A stretch of 64,000 nt of DNA, taken from Enterococcus plantarum. Its GTDB lineage: Bacteria; Bacillota; Bacilli; Lactobacillales; Enterococcaceae. The notes beneath the pieces were generated by a model. The model saw only the letters and a program-made list of their open reading frames with translations, was not told the DNA's origin and did not search any database. Location: assembly GCF_001730295.1 (NCBI RefSeq), contig NZ_MIKA01000012.1:215041-279040 (forward strand), read 5' to 3'. This document shows, in pieces, positions 62,467-64,000 of this stretch (within the stretch, counting starts at the first letter, position 1; every line of letters starts with the position of its first letter). The position numbers and the translations under genes are program-made.

Positions 62467-64000
62467 TTATTTCAACCTCTCTATAATAGCCTCTTTCAAA
62501 GATTCCCTAGCTTTTTCTTCTAATTCCAACATTGCTTTTCGTACATCTGCAGGTACTTCCCCTAAAACAGAATGTCCTTTCCAATCCGTCCAATTATGAG
62601 CTCCCTTAGATGCGTTAGTTCTTTTTCCTAATCCGACAAAGTTTTCTTGGAGGTTTAGAATTTCTATTTGTTCTTCCTTGGTTAATAAGTTAAAGCCATC
62701 CATTTCAGTTATTTCTTTCATTGAAACGATATGATCTGCTTCAAATTTATCTACTTCATATCCATAAACAGGATCTTTTTTTGGACCTTCAGGATTTACT
62801 TTTTTTCTGATTTCTTTACTAGGCGTTTTTTTCCTTAATTCCTTATATTCTGATGATGGAATTCCCTTACTGAAGTTAGATTTGGCTAACTCCATGTAAT
62901 CTCCCAACGTCCCCTTACCGATACCATTCACTTTTCCAAATCCATTTGTACCAGCAATAAGCTTCTCTTCCATGATCGGTACTGGAATATTCTTTAACTT
63001 TGTCGCAAAAGCTTTTAAAGCATCATCTCCATATTTCAGAGCTTTATCCATCATGGATGTAACTTTACCTAATTTGCTCAAAGTCATCGTTTTAGATGCT
63101 GCTTTAAACGCATTTAATCCCTCAGCTATTTTTGTAGCTAACTTCGTTCCTTTCAGAGCCGCATTTACTTCTCCTACTCCGACAAACATGCTCGCTACAT
63201 CAAATACATAGCCACCTATCGCATAGGCATTTCCTGTTTTTATATCGTTAACTATAGTATTAACGATTCCTGCGCCCATGTCAAAGGTTTCTTTCAACGC
63301 CTCTCGATGCGTTGGACTCACTGCCAATAACCATGGATTCGTGGCTCCTTGAAGCCCCAAACCGATTGTTTTTAACGTACTGCCAATCGCCTTCGTATTT
63401 TCCCATGCCCCTTTGATATCGTCTAGTTTCCATTGTGGTGTTTCAATGCCTCTCGCTGAATCAAGACCCCATTCGACTAGTTCAACCCCTAAATGAATGA
63501 CTTGACCACCGCCAATGGCTACTGAGCTTACCATCTCACCTGCACCGCCAAGGAACCCTTCTCCAAATAGAAGAATATCTTTAAATCCTTTTGGAATAGA
63601 AAGATTTTTTGTTCCTTGGACAACATTTCCCCACCAATCGCCGATGCTATCTGACATATTTTGAAGGAAGTTTTCTACTGGATGATGTTTTGCCCATTCT
63701 TCTTGTTTTTTCTTTGCAGCTTTTTCAGCTTCTAGTTTTGCATCTGCTTCTGCCTGAGCAATTTGACTATCGATATCTTTGATTGCTTCTGCCAATTCTG
63801 TCTGTGAGACAAATTCCATAAATCTTGGATCTGTATAACTTAAACCACTCGCCGTTTCAGACATTTTGATTTGTTGAGCTAAAACATTGATGATTTCTTC
63901 TGCTGAGCTTGGTTGTTGCTTACTATCAAACTCATTGACTTTTTGAATAATCTTATCCAAGTGCTTTTTTGCTTCATCACAAGCACTAGTGAAGGTACTA
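62467..64000 (-). CDS. LXG-type T7SS toxin 5 with HNH-nuclease-like C-terminus (runs off right edge)
   Basis: At least 511 residues are visible; the start lies beyond 64,000. The first part continues an LXG head related to toxins 3 and 4 (IIQKVNEFDSKQ, YTDPRFMEFV). A hydrophobic middle of about 180 residues (GAGEMVSSVAIGGGQVIHLG) is followed by the toxin end: VYGYEVDKFEADHIVSMKEI, a second block NLQENFVGLGKRTNASKGAHNWTDW, and a helical tail. The DHIV plus Asn/Lys-rich block with a Gly-His-type metal site is the HNH fold, so a DNase is likely. Two soluble immunity candidates follow directly. Confidence 0.88.
   Translation of the reverse strand, partial: STFTSACDEAKKHLDKIIQKVNEFDSKQQPSSAEEIINVLAQQIKMSETASGLSYTDPRFMEFVSQTELAEAIKDIDSQIAQAEADAKLEAEKAAKKKQEEWAKHHPVENFLQNMSDSIGDWWGNVVQGTKNLSIPKGFKDILLFGEGFLGGAGEMVSSVAIGGGQVIHLGVELVEWGLDSARGIETPQWKLDDIKGAWENTKAIGSTLKTIGLGLQGATNPWLLAVSPTHREALKETFDMGAGIVNTIVNDIKTGNAYAIGGYVFDVASMFVGVGEVNAALKGTKLATKIAEGLNAFKAASKTMTLSKLGKVTSMMDKALKYGDDALKAFATKLKNIPVPIMEEKLIAGTNGFGKVNGIGKGTLGDYMELAKSNFSKGIPSSEYKELRKKTPSKEIRKKVNPEGPKKDPVYGYEVDKFEADHIVSMKEITEMDGFNLLTKEEQIEILNLQENFVGLGKRTNASKGAHNWTDWKGHSVLGEVPADVRKAMLELEEKARESLKEAIIERLK

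Noticed and set aside
41651..64000. Prophage or integrative element as the source of the accessory block
   Set aside because: No integrase, capsid, portal, relaxase or attachment repeats were seen; the XRE genes alone are not enough.
1..64000. CRISPR arrays, rRNA or tRNA genes
   Set aside because: No regularly spaced short repeats and no tRNA or rRNA signature were noticed on reading; the long direct repeats are toxin-gene duplications.

Overview
The window reads as a low-GC Gram-positive chromosome, almost certainly Enterococcus. The peptide deformylase, S15, S4, bifunctional glutathione synthase (GshF), SMC/RNase III/FtsY and PNPase proteins are all of enterococcal type. The species cannot be named from the sequence; a complete trp operon argues against the commonest clinical species.

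Positions 1-41,400 are ordinary core genome: mreC (partial), pnp, rpsO, def, a Cof-type HAD phosphatase, a decayed DNA alkylation repair gene, a formate/nitrite-type channel, a TPM-domain membrane protein, rpsD, an HrtBA-like ABC exporter, a type I signal peptidase, and a seven-gene trpEGDCFBA operon. The trp operon sits behind a Trp T-box plus a second, headless T-box module. Upstream of it is an oligopeptide-binding lipoprotein-pepT operon behind its own T-box. Then come two zinc-ribbon membrane proteins, a DUF2085 gene with no visible start, a Fur-boxed siderophore ABC operon, a YueI-type gene, gshF, an isochorismatase-family hydrolase, a YitT-type membrane protein, the rnc-smc-HAD-ftsY operon and ndk. 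A ~63-nt hairpin-forming element recurs directly after all three T-box terminators.

Positions 41,650-64,000 are a more AT-rich accessory block, nearly all on the minus strand, built from type VIIb secretion (T7SSb) effector cassettes. There are five LXG-type toxin genes: four with hydrophobic, glycine-rich C-termini and one with an HNH-nuclease-like C-terminus that runs off the right edge. With them are small helical export partners, DUF4176-type genes and candidate immunity genes. No secretion core gene is present intact.

The most striking feature is two headless fragments that look like the 3' end of essC, the T7SSb motor ATPase (59,980-60,345 and 52,154-52,576). Each sits at the head of its own effector cassette. 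Each is preceded by the same boundary unit: a small XRE-type regulator on the plus strand, divergent from a paralogous ~97-residue helical protein on the minus strand. I read this as layering: successive replacements of the essC 3' end plus its cargo left older 3' ends and toxin sets behind, downstream of a working essC that should lie beyond 64,000. Long near-identical toxin N-termini (683 bp and 662 bp direct repeats), a toxin cassette lacking its export head, and a frameshifted orphan immunity-like gene fit the same recombination history.
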